NCBI RefSeq assembly: GCF_002293435.1
Contig: NZ_DBDF01000193.1
Coordinates: forward strand, 1 to 20,341
Direction of reading: 5' to 3'
DNA: 20,341 bases
Origin: Bacteroides sp. UBA939
GTDB taxonomy: Bacteria > Bacteroidota > Bacteroidia > Bacteroidales > Bacteroidaceae
Every line of letters begins with the position of its first letter. Position 1 is the first letter of the stretch. Position numbers and translations under genes: made by a program. The notes below the pieces were generated by a model. The model was not told where the DNA came from and searched no databases. It was given only the letters and a program-made list of their open reading frames with translations. Below, piece by piece: positions 8,601-16,410 of the stretch.

Positions 8601-8706
8601 GGCTGTTGTAGGCGGGATGTTGGTATCCACGCTCCTGACTATGTACATCGTACCTGCCATATACAGTTATGTATCCACTAACCGAAGTAAGATTAAGAAA
8701 TCATGA
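5674..8706 (+). CDS. RND family efflux pump, HAE1 (AcrB-like) type
   Basis: Proton-driven inner-membrane exporter that forms the core of the tripartite system. The 1010 residues are slightly shorter than AcrB, with two repeated halves each holding a membrane bundle and a large periplasmic loop. The N-terminus NISELSIRRPVLSTVL is typical. The proton-relay pair is D400-D401 in TM4 (VGLVVDDAIVMTENIY), and its lysine partner is K912 in TM10 (GLVAKNGILIVEFANQ). Both are intact, so the pump should be active. HAE1 pumps mostly export hydrophobic or amphiphilic compounds, including drugs and bile acids; the substrate here is unknown. The stop overlaps the start of the channel gene by 4 bases (ATGA), implying translational coupling. 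Confidence 0.95.
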   Translation: MNISELSIRRPVLSTVLTLIILLFGLIGYSYLGVREYPSVDNPIISVSCSYPGANADVIENQITEPLEQNINGIPGIRSLSSVSQQGSSRITVEFELSVDLETAANDVRDKVSRAQRFLPRDCDPPTVSKADADAMPILMVALQSDKRSLLEISEIADLTVKEQLQTIADVSSVGIWGEKRFSMRLWLDPAKMAGYGITPIDVRNAVDQENVELPSGSIEGNTIELTIRTLGLMHTAEEFNNLIIREDNNRIVRFRDIGRAELGPADIKSYMKMNGVPMVGIVVVPQPGANHIQIADAVYARMEQMQKDLPEDVQYSYGFDNTKFIRSSIAEVEETVYVAFILVIIIIFLFLRDWRVTLVPCIVIPVSLIGAFFVMYLADFSINVLSMLAIVLAVGLVVDDAIVMTENIYVRIERGMPPKEAGIEGAKEIFFAVISTTITLVAVFFPIVFMDGMTGRLFREFSIVVSGSVIISSFAALTFTPMLATKLLVKQEKKNWFYLKTEPFFEGMNHLYSRSLEIFLNKRWLALPFVLATLVMILFLWNAIPAEMAPLEDRSQISINTRGAEGVTYEFIRDYTEEINQLVDSIVPDAESVTARVSSGSGNVRITLRNMKERDYTQMQVAEQLSRVVQRKTEARSFVQQSSSFGGRRGGMPVQYVLQATNIEKLQEILPVFMAKVYENPVFQMADVNLKFSKPETRININRDKASIMGVSTRNIAQTLQYGLSGQRMGYFYMNGKQYEILGEINRQQRNKPSDLKGIYIRSGEGEMVQLDNLIELTNGIAPPQLYRYNRFVSATVSAGLADGKTIGQGLEEMDKIAQETLDDTFRTALAGDSKEYRESSSSLMFAFILAIVLIYLILAAQFESFKDPLIIMLTVPLAITGALVFMYFSNITMNIFSQIGIIMLIGLVAKNGILIVEFANQKQEVGEDKMEAIKSASLQRLRPILMTSASTILGLIPLAFAAGEGANQRIAMGTAVVGGMLVSTLLTMYIVPAIYSYVSTNRSKIKKS

Positions 8707-10037
8707 AACGTACCTTTTTATTCCTCATAGCCGTCGGTTGCGCTACGCTTACCCTGCAAGCGCAACCACCGCAATCATACACATTGAAGTCTTGCCTGGA
8801 AAACGGACTTCAGAATAACTATTCATTGCGCATTACCCGCAACGAAGAACAAGTCACCAAGAACAATGCAACATTGGGAAACGCCGGTTATCTCCCTACC
8901 CTCGGCCTCTCGGCAGGCTATACAGGTTCTGTTAATAATACAGACAGCAAAATGCGCGCCACCGGAAAACACGACAAGGAGAACGGTGTCTTCGACCAGA
9001 CCATGAATATAGGGCTAAATCTGAACTGGACTATTTTCGATGGTTTCAATATTACTGCTAACTACCAGCAACTGAAGGAACTGGAACGGCAAGGTGAAAC
9101 AAATACCCGCATTGCCATAGAAGACCTGATCGCCGGCATTGCCGCGGAATACTACAACTACGTTCAACATAAAATCCGTTTAAAGAACTTCTTCTATGCC
9201 GTAACCTTGTCTAAAGAACGGTTACGCATTGTAGAAGAGCGTTATCATATCGGTAACTTCTCGCGTCTGGATTACCAGCAGGCAAAAGTGGACTTCAACG
9301 CCGATAGCGCCCAATGCATGAAACAACAGGAGTTGCTACATACTTCCCGCATCCAATTAAATGAATTGATGGCAAATGAAAACGTTGACCAACCGATTGT
9401 TATTCTGGACAGCTTGATTAATGTAAACAACAGTCTGAACTTTGAGGAGTTATGGAATGCCACCCTGCAAACCAATGCCAGCTTACTGAAAGCCCATCAA
9501 AACAATACACTCGCCATGTTGGACTACAAGAAAGTTTGCTCGCGCGACTATCCTTATCTGAAATTAAATGGCGGCTATGGTTATACGTTTAATAAGTATG
9601 ATATTGCCTCCAACGACCAACGGAGTAATCGGGGTAATCTCGGACTGAACTTCGGACTGACCGTCGGTTTCAATCTGTTTGACGGCAACCGTCAACGCCA
9701 ACGCAACAATGCACGTATTGCCATAAAAAATGCGCGTCTGGAACGTGATCAATTGGAACAAGCGTTACGCGCCGACCTGAGCAATCTGTGGCAAGCCTAC
9801 CAGAACAACCTCCAGATGCTAAATCTGGAACGGCAGAATCTTGTAGCAGCCAAAGAAAATCATGAAATTGCCATGGAACGATACATGTTGGGAAACCTTT
9901 CGGGTATTGAAATGCGTGAAGCGCAAAAGAGTCTTTTGGATGCCGAAGAAAGAATCCTGTCTGCGGAGTACGACACGAAGTTATGTGAAATCTCTCTGCT
10001 TCAAATCAGTGGTAAAGTGACAAAATACTTGGAATAA
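8703..10037 (+). CDS. TolC-like outer membrane efflux channel
   Basis: Outer-membrane duct completing the efflux complex. The 444-residue protein has a signal peptide (LFLIAVGCATLTLQAQ, likely cleaved after the first Ala-Gln) and two outer-membrane-efflux-protein repeats with long helices. The first holds SLRITRNEEQVTKNNATLGN and ERYHIGNFSRLDYQQAK. The second holds ARIAIKNARLERDQLEQALR and ERYMLGNLSGIEMREAQKSL. The paired phrase ERYxxGNxS in each half shows the internal duplication. No lipobox is present. It is the last gene of the operon, since pelA follows 73 bases later behind its own promoter-like box. Confidence 0.92.
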   Translation: MKRTFLFLIAVGCATLTLQAQPPQSYTLKSCLENGLQNNYSLRITRNEEQVTKNNATLGNAGYLPTLGLSAGYTGSVNNTDSKMRATGKHDKENGVFDQTMNIGLNLNWTIFDGFNITANYQQLKELERQGETNTRIAIEDLIAGIAAEYYNYVQHKIRLKNFFYAVTLSKERLRIVEERYHIGNFSRLDYQQAKVDFNADSAQCMKQQELLHTSRIQLNELMANENVDQPIVILDSLINVNNSLNFEELWNATLQTNASLLKAHQNNTLAMLDYKKVCSRDYPYLKLNGGYGYTFNKYDIASNDQRSNRGNLGLNFGLTVGFNLFDGNRQRQRNNARIAIKNARLERDQLEQALRADLSNLWQAYQNNLQMLNLERQNLVAAKENHEIAMERYMLGNLSGIEMREAQKSLLDAEERILSAEYDTKLCEISLLQISGKVTKYLE

Positions 10038-10072
10038 AACAAATATTACCCATCCGGAGTCTATTTTTCCTC

Positions 10073-10080
10073 TACTTTTG
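10073..10080 (+). promoter_or_regulatory. Bacteroides -7 box for the pectate lyase gene
   Basis: TACTTTTG matches TAnnTTTG and lies 30 bases before the ATG at 10111. No TTTG is found at -33 spacing. It suggests the lyase is transcribed separately from the efflux operon. Confidence 0.5.
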
Positions 10081-10110
10081 TCGTTATAGAACTTTAAAAA
10101 GATAACGATC

Positions 10111-11199
10111 ATGAGAAAGATTTATCTATATTGTCTGGCGCTAATGAGCCTGACAAGCGTGTCTGCACAAGAAACCGTAAGTTACAAAGAGAAAAAGCCA
10201 TATAAAAACTGGGTGAACATGGCTCCCAAGTTGGGCGATTCATTCTTTACTACACCTGAAGCAACCCGCATCGGAGACAACGTTTTGCTTTACCAGCAGA
10301 CCACCGGCGGATGGCCAAAAAACATTTATATACCTGCAGAACTGACGCCGAAAGAATGTAAAGATGTGTTTGCCTCCAAAAATGATGTAAACGAAAGTAC
10401 CATAGATAACAATGCAACCAGTACGGAAATCCGTTATCTATCCCGTCTGTATCAGGCTACAAACATTGAGAAATACAAAGATGCCGCATTGGAGGGTATT
10501 CGTTATCTTCTTAAGGCGCAATACCCCAATGGCGGATGGCCGCAATTCTGGCCTCGCTCCACGGGCTACTATACGCATATTACCTATAACGACAATGCAA
10601 TGGTAAATGTTATGGAACTGCTGCGTGAAGTATATGAAAAGAAAGCCCCTTATACATTCATCCCCGATAGCATCTGCGACCGTGCACGCATTGCTTTCAA
10701 TAAAGGTATAGAGTGTATCCTCAAGACACAGGTTATGCAGAATGGCAAACCGACTGTTTGGTGCGCCCAGCACGACGAACATACTCTGGCTCCTGCCAAA
10801 GCGCGCGCTTATGAACTGCCTTCCCTCAGCGGCGCTGAATCGGACAATATAGTACAGTTGCTGATGTCCCTTCCCAATCCTTCGCCGGAAATCATTACGT
10901 GTATTAAAAATGCCATTGAATGGTTCAAAACTTCCAAGATAGAAGGATTGAAAAGGGAATATTTCACAAACGCCGAAGGGAAGAAAGACTATCGTATGAT
11001 ACCTTGTACAGACTGTGAACCGCTTTGGGCACGCTTCTATACACTGGAAGACAACCGTCCTTTCTTCAGTGACCGGGATGGAGTGAAGAAATTCTCCCTC
11101 TCTGAAATAGGTCACGAACGCCGTACCGGTTACAGTTGGTACAACAATGCCGGCCTAAGCCTCTTGAAGAAATATGAGAAATGGAAGAAACGCTATTAA
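10111..11199 (+). CDS. pelA: pectate lyase, polysaccharide lyase family 10
   Basis: Cleaves de-esterified homogalacturonan (pectate) by calcium-dependent beta-elimination. The 362-residue protein begins with a signal peptide (LYCLALMSLTSVSA, then QETVSY). PL10 signatures in order: TTGGWPKNIYIP (64-75), STIDNNATSTEIRYLSRLY (96-114), YPNGGWPQFWP (138-148), HITYNDNAMVNVMELL (156-171) and KARAYELPSLSGAES (230-244). The aspartates at 99 and 161 and the arginine at 232 fall in the most conserved blocks and are likely the calcium and catalytic residues by family analogy. The product is nearly all catalytic domain, with no carbohydrate-binding module. No SusC/SusD pair is nearby, so this is a lone enzyme outside a standard polysaccharide locus. 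Symbol by family usage. Confidence 0.9.
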   Translation: MRKIYLYCLALMSLTSVSAQETVSYKEKKPYKNWVNMAPKLGDSFFTTPEATRIGDNVLLYQQTTGGWPKNIYIPAELTPKECKDVFASKNDVNESTIDNNATSTEIRYLSRLYQATNIEKYKDAALEGIRYLLKAQYPNGGWPQFWPRSTGYYTHITYNDNAMVNVMELLREVYEKKAPYTFIPDSICDRARIAFNKGIECILKTQVMQNGKPTVWCAQHDEHTLAPAKARAYELPSLSGAESDNIVQLLMSLPNPSPEIITCIKNAIEWFKTSKIEGLKREYFTNAEGKKDYRMIPCTDCEPLWARFYTLEDNRPFFSDRDGVKKFSLSEIGHERRTGYSWYNNAGLSLLKKYEKWKKRY

Positions 11200-11203
11200 C
11201 TCA

Positions 11204-12367
11204 TTATCCCATTACCCATTTCGTTTTCTTCCCGAAGCAACGATAAGCCATTGCTACCAAAAACCAGGAAACAGCAAACGCTAACACTGCGGCGGCGGGT
11301 ATCTGCAAGTACAATGGAACACCTGCTGCCCGCATCAATACCACTGACGGACCGGTGAAGAAATAGTGTATCATATAGATTCCAAAGCCACAAAGCGTCA
11401 GGTTAGACAACGCCTTTTGTATGCGTTCCGAACGGACATTCGCTTTTTTAGCCCACATAAATACAGGAATAGTCATCATAACTACATTCAGCGAACAATA
11501 AGTAAAGAACAATTCCAGCATTTCTTCGCTATATTCAGGCAATGCCGTAATGTAGCGGAAACCGAAGAATGTCACTGCATATCCTATAATAAACATAGGC
11601 ACACCTATCAGAACCAATTGCTTTCCCGTCCAGTCGTGGTTACGCAGATAATGTCCCAAAAGCAGGTAACCGTTAAATCCCGCGAAGTAATAAAGCGTAC
11701 CGAATGCATTCCACGAGCATGTTCCCCACAAATATTGCGCAACAAACTCATTATAATAAGGTAGAAGCAACGTCACGCCCCAAGCCGCCAGGAACCAGAG
11801 TTTAGCACGTTCCGAAGCTTTCTCCACCCAAGCCGAGAATATCGGCAGGTACAGATAGAGGCCTATCAACAAATAGATGTACCACATGTGAACCGCAAGG
11901 ATAGAAAAGTTAAAAGGAAACTGCGCAATATAGTCCATACTCACCGCAAAGGACTGACGCATCACTTCTTCTCCCGAATAAGGAAAGAAATCGAGGATGA
12001 CACGCGGCTCCACACCCAGTAGTCCGGTAATCCACGGAAAAAGATTATAAAGTACCGACCAGATAAGAAACGGAAAGAATACACGTGGAATGCGTTTCTT
12101 ATAGAACACAGAAGCGTCTCCCTGCACCGGAAGCAGCAAAGCGCCTGTTATCATTACAAAAAGAGGTACGCACGGACGCAGAATCGAACCGTAGGCAGCA
12201 CCCCAGAATTTTATATCTTCAATATTAAGGGCAGTACCCGGATAAAAGTTAAAAGGGTCTGCGCAATGACAACAAACAACGGTGAACATAGCTATCAGTC
12301 GAACGACGTCTAACCATACAATGCGGGTATCCGCCTTCGGCAAAGTGTTGGGGGTAGTTAATTTCAT
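11204..12367 (-). CDS. membrane acyltransferase, family 3 (O-acyltransferase)
   Basis: A 387-residue integral membrane protein with about ten hydrophobic helices. The N-terminal block VWLDVVRLIAMFTVVCCHC carries the R23 and H34 expected for the active-site region of acyltransferase-3 proteins. These enzymes move acetyl or other acyl groups onto extracytoplasmic sugars such as O-antigen or capsule. Other typical blocks are RPCVPLFVMITGALLLP and YKKRIPRVFFPFLIWSVLY. The closest style is the WecH/YiaH-like group of stand-alone enzymes. The acceptor is unknown, since no glycan locus is nearby. It converges on pelA with only 4 bases between the two stop codons. No consensus promoter is evident between it and the large palindrome upstream. 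Confidence 0.88.
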   Translation of the reverse strand: MKLTTPNTLPKADTRIVWLDVVRLIAMFTVVCCHCADPFNFYPGTALNIEDIKFWGAAYGSILRPCVPLFVMITGALLLPVQGDASVFYKKRIPRVFFPFLIWSVLYNLFPWITGLLGVEPRVILDFFPYSGEEVMRQSFAVSMDYIAQFPFNFSILAVHMWYIYLLIGLYLYLPIFSAWVEKASERAKLWFLAAWGVTLLLPYYNEFVAQYLWGTCSWNAFGTLYYFAGFNGYLLLGHYLRNHDWTGKQLVLIGVPMFIIGYAVTFFGFRYITALPEYSEEMLELFFTYCSLNVVMMTIPVFMWAKKANVRSERIQKALSNLTLCGFGIYMIHYFFTGPSVVLMRAAGVPLYLQIPAAAVLAFAVSWFLVAMAYRCFGKKTKWVMG

Positions 12368-12408
12368 ACGATTAATTAAGATTAAAAAAATAAGTTTCGC
12401 AAGTTACT

Positions 12409-12489
12409 GGTATCACTGATTATCAGTAGTATCTCTATTCTCCTCCCAGGAGGAGGAGAATAGAGATACTACTGATAAATAGCGATACC
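12409..12489. repeat. 81-bp palindrome with a 27-bp perfect stem
   Basis: The arms 12420-12446 and 12452-12478 are perfect reverse complements over 27 bp, with a 5-base centre CAGGA. The pairing resumes outward with GGTATC at 12409-12414 and GATACC at 12484-12489, giving 38-bp arms with three mismatches. AAGTTA occurs just outside on both sides (12401-12406 and 12491-12496), like a short target duplication. It lies 69 bases past the fumarase stop and 41 bases before the acyltransferase start, so it could end fumarase transcripts, though no T-tract follows directly. A small repeat element is an alternative. Confidence 0.85.
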
Positions 12490-12558
12490 TAAGTTAATAA
12501 ATTGTGTTTTCAAATGAATTTTGTTCAAAATAGAACGTAAGTACCTCGCCGGAGCTGC

Positions 12559-14199
12559 TTACTTAGCGCAATTCCACGGCTTCAGTTGCTTGAAGAAGTC
12601 ATTGCCCTTGTCATCCACCAGAATGAATGCCGGGAAATCTTCCACCTCAATCTTCCAGATAGCCTCCATACCGAGTTCGGGATATTCCACACACTCAATA
12701 CTCTTGATATTATTCTGTGCCAGGATAGCAGCAGGGCCGCCGATAGAACCGAGGTAGAAGCCACCGTACTTCTTGCACGCATCCGTCACCTGCTGGCTAC
12801 GGTTACCTTTAGCAAGCATAATCATACTTCCACCGTGACTTTGGAACAGGTCAACGTACGAGTCCATACGTCCCGCAGTAGTCGGACCCATAGAACCGCA
12901 AGCCATTCCTTTGGGAGTCTTGGCAGGGCCGGCATAATAAATAGGATGATCTTTAATATACTGCGGCAGGTCTTCACCACGATCCAAACGTTCTTTCAGT
13001 TTAGCATGCGCAATATCGCGTCCTACGATAATCGTACCATTCAACGACAGGCGGGTAGCTACCGGATATTTAGTCAACTCCTTGAGGATATCCGCCATCG
13101 GACGGTTCAAGTCAATCTTCACAACAGCGCCTTCGCCTGCATGACGCATTTCTTCCGGAATAAGTTCGCTTGGATTGCTGTCTAATTTCTCAATCCAGAT
13201 ACCGTCTTCATTGATTTTACACTTAATGTTACGGTCAGCGGAACAGGATACACCCAAACCTACCGGACAAGAAGCGCCGTGGCGAGGCAAACGAATAATA
13301 CGTATATCGTGCGCCAGATACTTGCCGCCGAATTGCGCACCCAAGCCAATCTTCTGAGCCTCTTCCAACACCTTCTTTTCAAGTTCAACGTCACGGAAAG
13401 CACGTCCGTATTCATTACCTGTAGTGGGCAACTCATCGTAATAGTGAGTGGAAGCCAGCTTCACGGTCAGCAGGTTCTTCTCGGCAGAAGTACCGCCGAT
13501 AACGAAAGCAATGTGATAGGGAGGACAAGCAGCCGTACCCAATGTTTTCATTTTCTCAACGAGAAAGGGAACCAATGTGTCAGGATTCAAAATCGCCTTT
13601 GTTTCCTGGTACAGATAAGTCTTATTGGCCGAACCGCCGCCTTTGGTAACGCAGAGGAAACGATATTCCATACCTTCGGTAGCTTCAATATCAATCTGTG
13701 CGGGCAAGTTACATTTCGTATTCACTTCGTCGTACATATTCAACGGAGCATTCTGAGAGTAACGCAGGTTTTCTTCCGTGTAAGTTTTGTACACGCCCAA
13801 TGACAGGGCTTCTTCGTCAGAGTAACCCGTCCATACCTGTTGTCCTTTTTCTCCGTGAACAATAGCCGTACCGGTATCTTGACAGAAAGGTAGTACACCC
13901 TTGGATGACACTTCAGCATTCCGAAGGAAAGTCAGCGCCACATATTTATCATTATCACTTGCTTCGGGGTCGCTTAGAATCTTGGCTACTTGCTCATTGT
14001 GCGAACGGCGCAGCAGAAACGACACATCACGGAAAGCCGCATTAGCCATTGCCGTAAGACCTTCTTTCTCAATTTTCAGAATAGGGTTTCCTTCAAACTC
14101 GCTTACGGACACATAGTCTTTTGTAAGCAGATAATACTCAGTTTTATCTTCCCCATGCTCAAACATAGGTTGATACTTGAACGGAGGTGTTGCTGCCAT
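12559..14199 (-). CDS. class I fumarate hydratase (fumarase, iron-sulfur type)
   Basis: Interconverts fumarate and malate in the cytoplasm. In Bacteroides this serves the branched succinate-forming pathway running in the reductive direction. The 546-residue protein has fused N- and C-terminal fumarase domains. Likely 4Fe-4S ligands are C106 (LPFCQDTGTA), C225 (GTAACPPYHIAF) and C319 (VGLGVSCSADR); their spacing equals that of the cluster cysteines known from protist class I fumarases. Conserved blocks include GGGSANKTYLYQ, RLSLNGTIIVGRDIAHAK, YYAGPAKTPKGMACGSMGPT and GNRSQQVTDAC. The frame extends upstream to 14292, but ATG 14199 (MAATPPFKYQ) is the start seen in Bacteroides homologues and the extension overlaps the promoter side. 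The oxygen-sensitive cluster fits an anaerobe. Confidence 0.95.
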   Translation of the reverse strand: MAATPPFKYQPMFEHGEDKTEYYLLTKDYVSVSEFEGNPILKIEKEGLTAMANAAFRDVSFLLRRSHNEQVAKILSDPEASDNDKYVALTFLRNAEVSSKGVLPFCQDTGTAIVHGEKGQQVWTGYSDEEALSLGVYKTYTEENLRYSQNAPLNMYDEVNTKCNLPAQIDIEATEGMEYRFLCVTKGGGSANKTYLYQETKAILNPDTLVPFLVEKMKTLGTAACPPYHIAFVIGGTSAEKNLLTVKLASTHYYDELPTTGNEYGRAFRDVELEKKVLEEAQKIGLGAQFGGKYLAHDIRIIRLPRHGASCPVGLGVSCSADRNIKCKINEDGIWIEKLDSNPSELIPEEMRHAGEGAVVKIDLNRPMADILKELTKYPVATRLSLNGTIIVGRDIAHAKLKERLDRGEDLPQYIKDHPIYYAGPAKTPKGMACGSMGPTTAGRMDSYVDLFQSHGGSMIMLAKGNRSQQVTDACKKYGGFYLGSIGGPAAILAQNNIKSIECVEYPELGMEAIWKIEVEDFPAFILVDDKGNDFFKQLKPWNCAK

Positions 14200-14306
14200 A
14201 ATTACTCGTAATTTAAAATTAATGAATGTTGTGCTAAAGCAGTGCAAACTGAGAGCAGAAGCGAGTTTATTTGCCTTATGCCAAAGTACCACTTACTTTC
14301 GCAAAG

Positions 14307-14314
14307 CAAAGGTA
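14307..14314 (-). promoter_or_regulatory. Bacteroides -7 box for fumarase
   Basis: The minus strand reads TACCTTTG, matching TAnnTTTG, about 107 bases before the ATG at 14199, which would give a leader of about 100 bases. A -33 TTTG is not seen. It indicates that fumarase is not only a read-through product of the DUF4954 gene upstream. Confidence 0.4.
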
Positions 14315-14366
14315 AGAACTATTATTGAACTATTTCTTTAATTAGCGTAAAAATGAAAACCGGACA

Positions 14367-16352
14367 CTATCCTATCTTCCGCATACGCCCTATCAACTCA
14401 TCACCCAGCGCCGTCTTATCCTCAATGTGCTTCAACACAGCAGTAACAAACGGATTGCTTTCAAAGTCACCGCGTACTTGTTCGAAGTCCATTTCCTTTT
14501 CCGCACGCGACCCGTCGACACCGAACCCCGTCATGGAAGCAAGTGAAAATTCTTTCTTGGCATCCTCATAAATCAGGCGATCGAGTCCTACAACCGCTTC
14601 TTTCCATTTCTCAACTATATGGATAATATCATCCGCGGTTATCTTCTCGGGGCGGATACCATAGAATTCTTCCAGTTTCTCATAAGCCCAGGTCCATTCA
14701 TAAGTATAATAATTCAGATGCATCTTCTCAAACTCGGCATTGATGCACTTCAACCGGTTCACTTTTCCGGATTCTATATCATTAATTAACGTATCTATTT
14801 CGCTCTTAGGAGCAATCAGACCGGAAATATCCACCCACTCGCCACTGCCCACAGAAGTATCGGGCTTCAAACGGGCACGTATTTCTTCATTGCTCTTGAA
14901 GTCCATACCCTCCAAACGCTTGATAACGGAGTTACCCAGGAATTTATGAATAGCAATCTCGTAGAACTTAATACCCTTTACCAACGCAGAGTTACGAATT
15001 TTTGCGCTATGAAAAGAATAAATGTCGGAAAGCTCACCCGACGCCTGACGTAAATTCTTCAAAGTCTCCCTTCCTTTGAACATCTTCTGTACCGTATAGG
15101 GACTAAGCAGGTTGTAATTAATAAAATCGAGCTTGTTTGTATCCGTACGACCGTCACGTTTCGGCCACTTCTGCGCATCACGTATGGTTCCCACACTGCG
15201 GAGATTTACGCCCGGCACAAGGTAAGTGGTATTGTTCTGTTCTATCAGATAAGAAAACGGCAGATTGGATGTATCGGAATGATTAACATGACGCCCCATT
15301 ACTAATGAGAAAGCTCCTACGCGTGCGGGCCACAGAATATAAGAATCGGAAGTGGTCTTAGCGCCGCGCTCCATGGTTCCCTGATGAATAGGACCTAACT
15401 TATACATGTGGTTACTCTGGTTAGAACCCGAACCGGCATTCATGAATGAGAACATACCGGCAATCAACAAAGTAGACTTATGGTGCGTCACCGTAAACGG
15501 GCCGGCAAAAATGGCGCATGCTTCACCGTTCTCTCCCTGGCAATTGCTGAAGAAAAGCGAATCGGATGCCGAATAATTATGTCCCAGTTTACACGCCTGA
15601 CCTATGAAGCAACGGCTCAACATTGCACCGTCGTTCACGTGCGAGCCGGAAGAAATGATAAAGTCATCACAGATAACCCCGTGCCCGATATATACAGGAG
15701 CCACTTTGTTACTGTTAACACTTCCATTTGACAAACGGCTGGCTCCGCAAATATGGCAGTAATCTCCGATACGCACATTCGTAATGGAACCCGTGTTAAG
15801 TATCATTACGTGGTTACCGATACTACCAACAGTAGCAGCATGTTTATTGGAATAAAAGTCTGCAATAGCCTTCATCCGGCAAATCAGTTCGGGACGGTGA
15901 CGGTAAAGAGCCAGGATATAAGCCTGATGCGCAGAGAGTTTATCATTGATGAGAACTTCACGTCCACCGGTTTCATTCAGCACGGATACTTCTACTCCGT
16001 TACCGAATTTACTCAAACCATCCACCAGAATGATATCCACATTCTCTATGAAAGTATCATGTCCGATTTCATAATTGGCTATGTAATTCTGGATATTTTC
16101 AATGCAACAGTTGTCTCCCACCGTGACATTGTGGAGAGTTACATGGCGTAAACCGGAGTGTTTCCTGATTCCGCCGGGTAATGTAAATTCAGATTGGAAT
16201 ACTCCCAAACGCACATCTCCCGAAAAACGAGTGTGATGTACAAACTCGGTAGTGAATTTTTCCGCTACCACTACTTTTCCCCAATCATCCGCCAGACACG
16301 ACTGGCTTTTCAACCGAAGTAGCTCGTCCTCGGTCAGATGTCTGTAATTCAT
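14367..16352 (-). CDS. DUF4954 protein with left-handed beta-helix (function unknown)
   Basis: A 661-residue cytoplasmic protein with no signal peptide. Roughly the first 370 residues contain hexapeptide-type left-handed beta-helix repeats, for example VTVGDNCCIENIQNYIANYE and VRIGDYCHICGASRLSNG, then YIGHGVICDDFIISSGSHVN. These resemble sugar-nucleotide acyltransferases and pyrophosphorylases. The His- and Asn-rich segment MFSFMNAGSGSNQSNHMYKL is strongly family-like and could form an active site. The C-terminal third is helical. No nucleotidyltransferase motif is present and the reaction is not known. The frame extends to 16379 through a TTG, but ATG 16352 (MNYRHLTEDE) is the better start. 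It lies 58 bases after hflX with no promoter box between them, so the two are likely cotranscribed. Confidence 0.85.
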   Translation of the reverse strand: MNYRHLTEDELLRLKSQSCLADDWGKVVVAEKFTTEFVHHTRFSGDVRLGVFQSEFTLPGGIRKHSGLRHVTLHNVTVGDNCCIENIQNYIANYEIGHDTFIENVDIILVDGLSKFGNGVEVSVLNETGGREVLINDKLSAHQAYILALYRHRPELICRMKAIADFYSNKHAATVGSIGNHVMILNTGSITNVRIGDYCHICGASRLSNGSVNSNKVAPVYIGHGVICDDFIISSGSHVNDGAMLSRCFIGQACKLGHNYSASDSLFFSNCQGENGEACAIFAGPFTVTHHKSTLLIAGMFSFMNAGSGSNQSNHMYKLGPIHQGTMERGAKTTSDSYILWPARVGAFSLVMGRHVNHSDTSNLPFSYLIEQNNTTYLVPGVNLRSVGTIRDAQKWPKRDGRTDTNKLDFINYNLLSPYTVQKMFKGRETLKNLRQASGELSDIYSFHSAKIRNSALVKGIKFYEIAIHKFLGNSVIKRLEGMDFKSNEEIRARLKPDTSVGSGEWVDISGLIAPKSEIDTLINDIESGKVNRLKCINAEFEKMHLNYYTYEWTWAYEKLEEFYGIRPEKITADDIIHIVEKWKEAVVGLDRLIYEDAKKEFSLASMTGFGVDGSRAEKEMDFEQVRGDFESNPFVTAVLKHIEDKTALGDELIGRMRKIG

Positions 16353-16410
16353 ATTCTTTATCGGTTTATTAATTAACAAGGTTTTCGAGTTGAATACCTC
16401 GTCAATTCAG

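Noticed and set aside
10438..11115. Long minus-strand ORF of 225 codons inside the pectate lyase gene
   Set aside because: It lies entirely opposite a clear PL10 gene, has no recognisable domain, and is a shadow of the coding strand's codon bias.
12586..13803. Plus-strand ORFs of 199 and 174 codons opposite fumarase
   Set aside because: The fumarase frame is unambiguous; these antisense frames have no family resemblance and no promoter.
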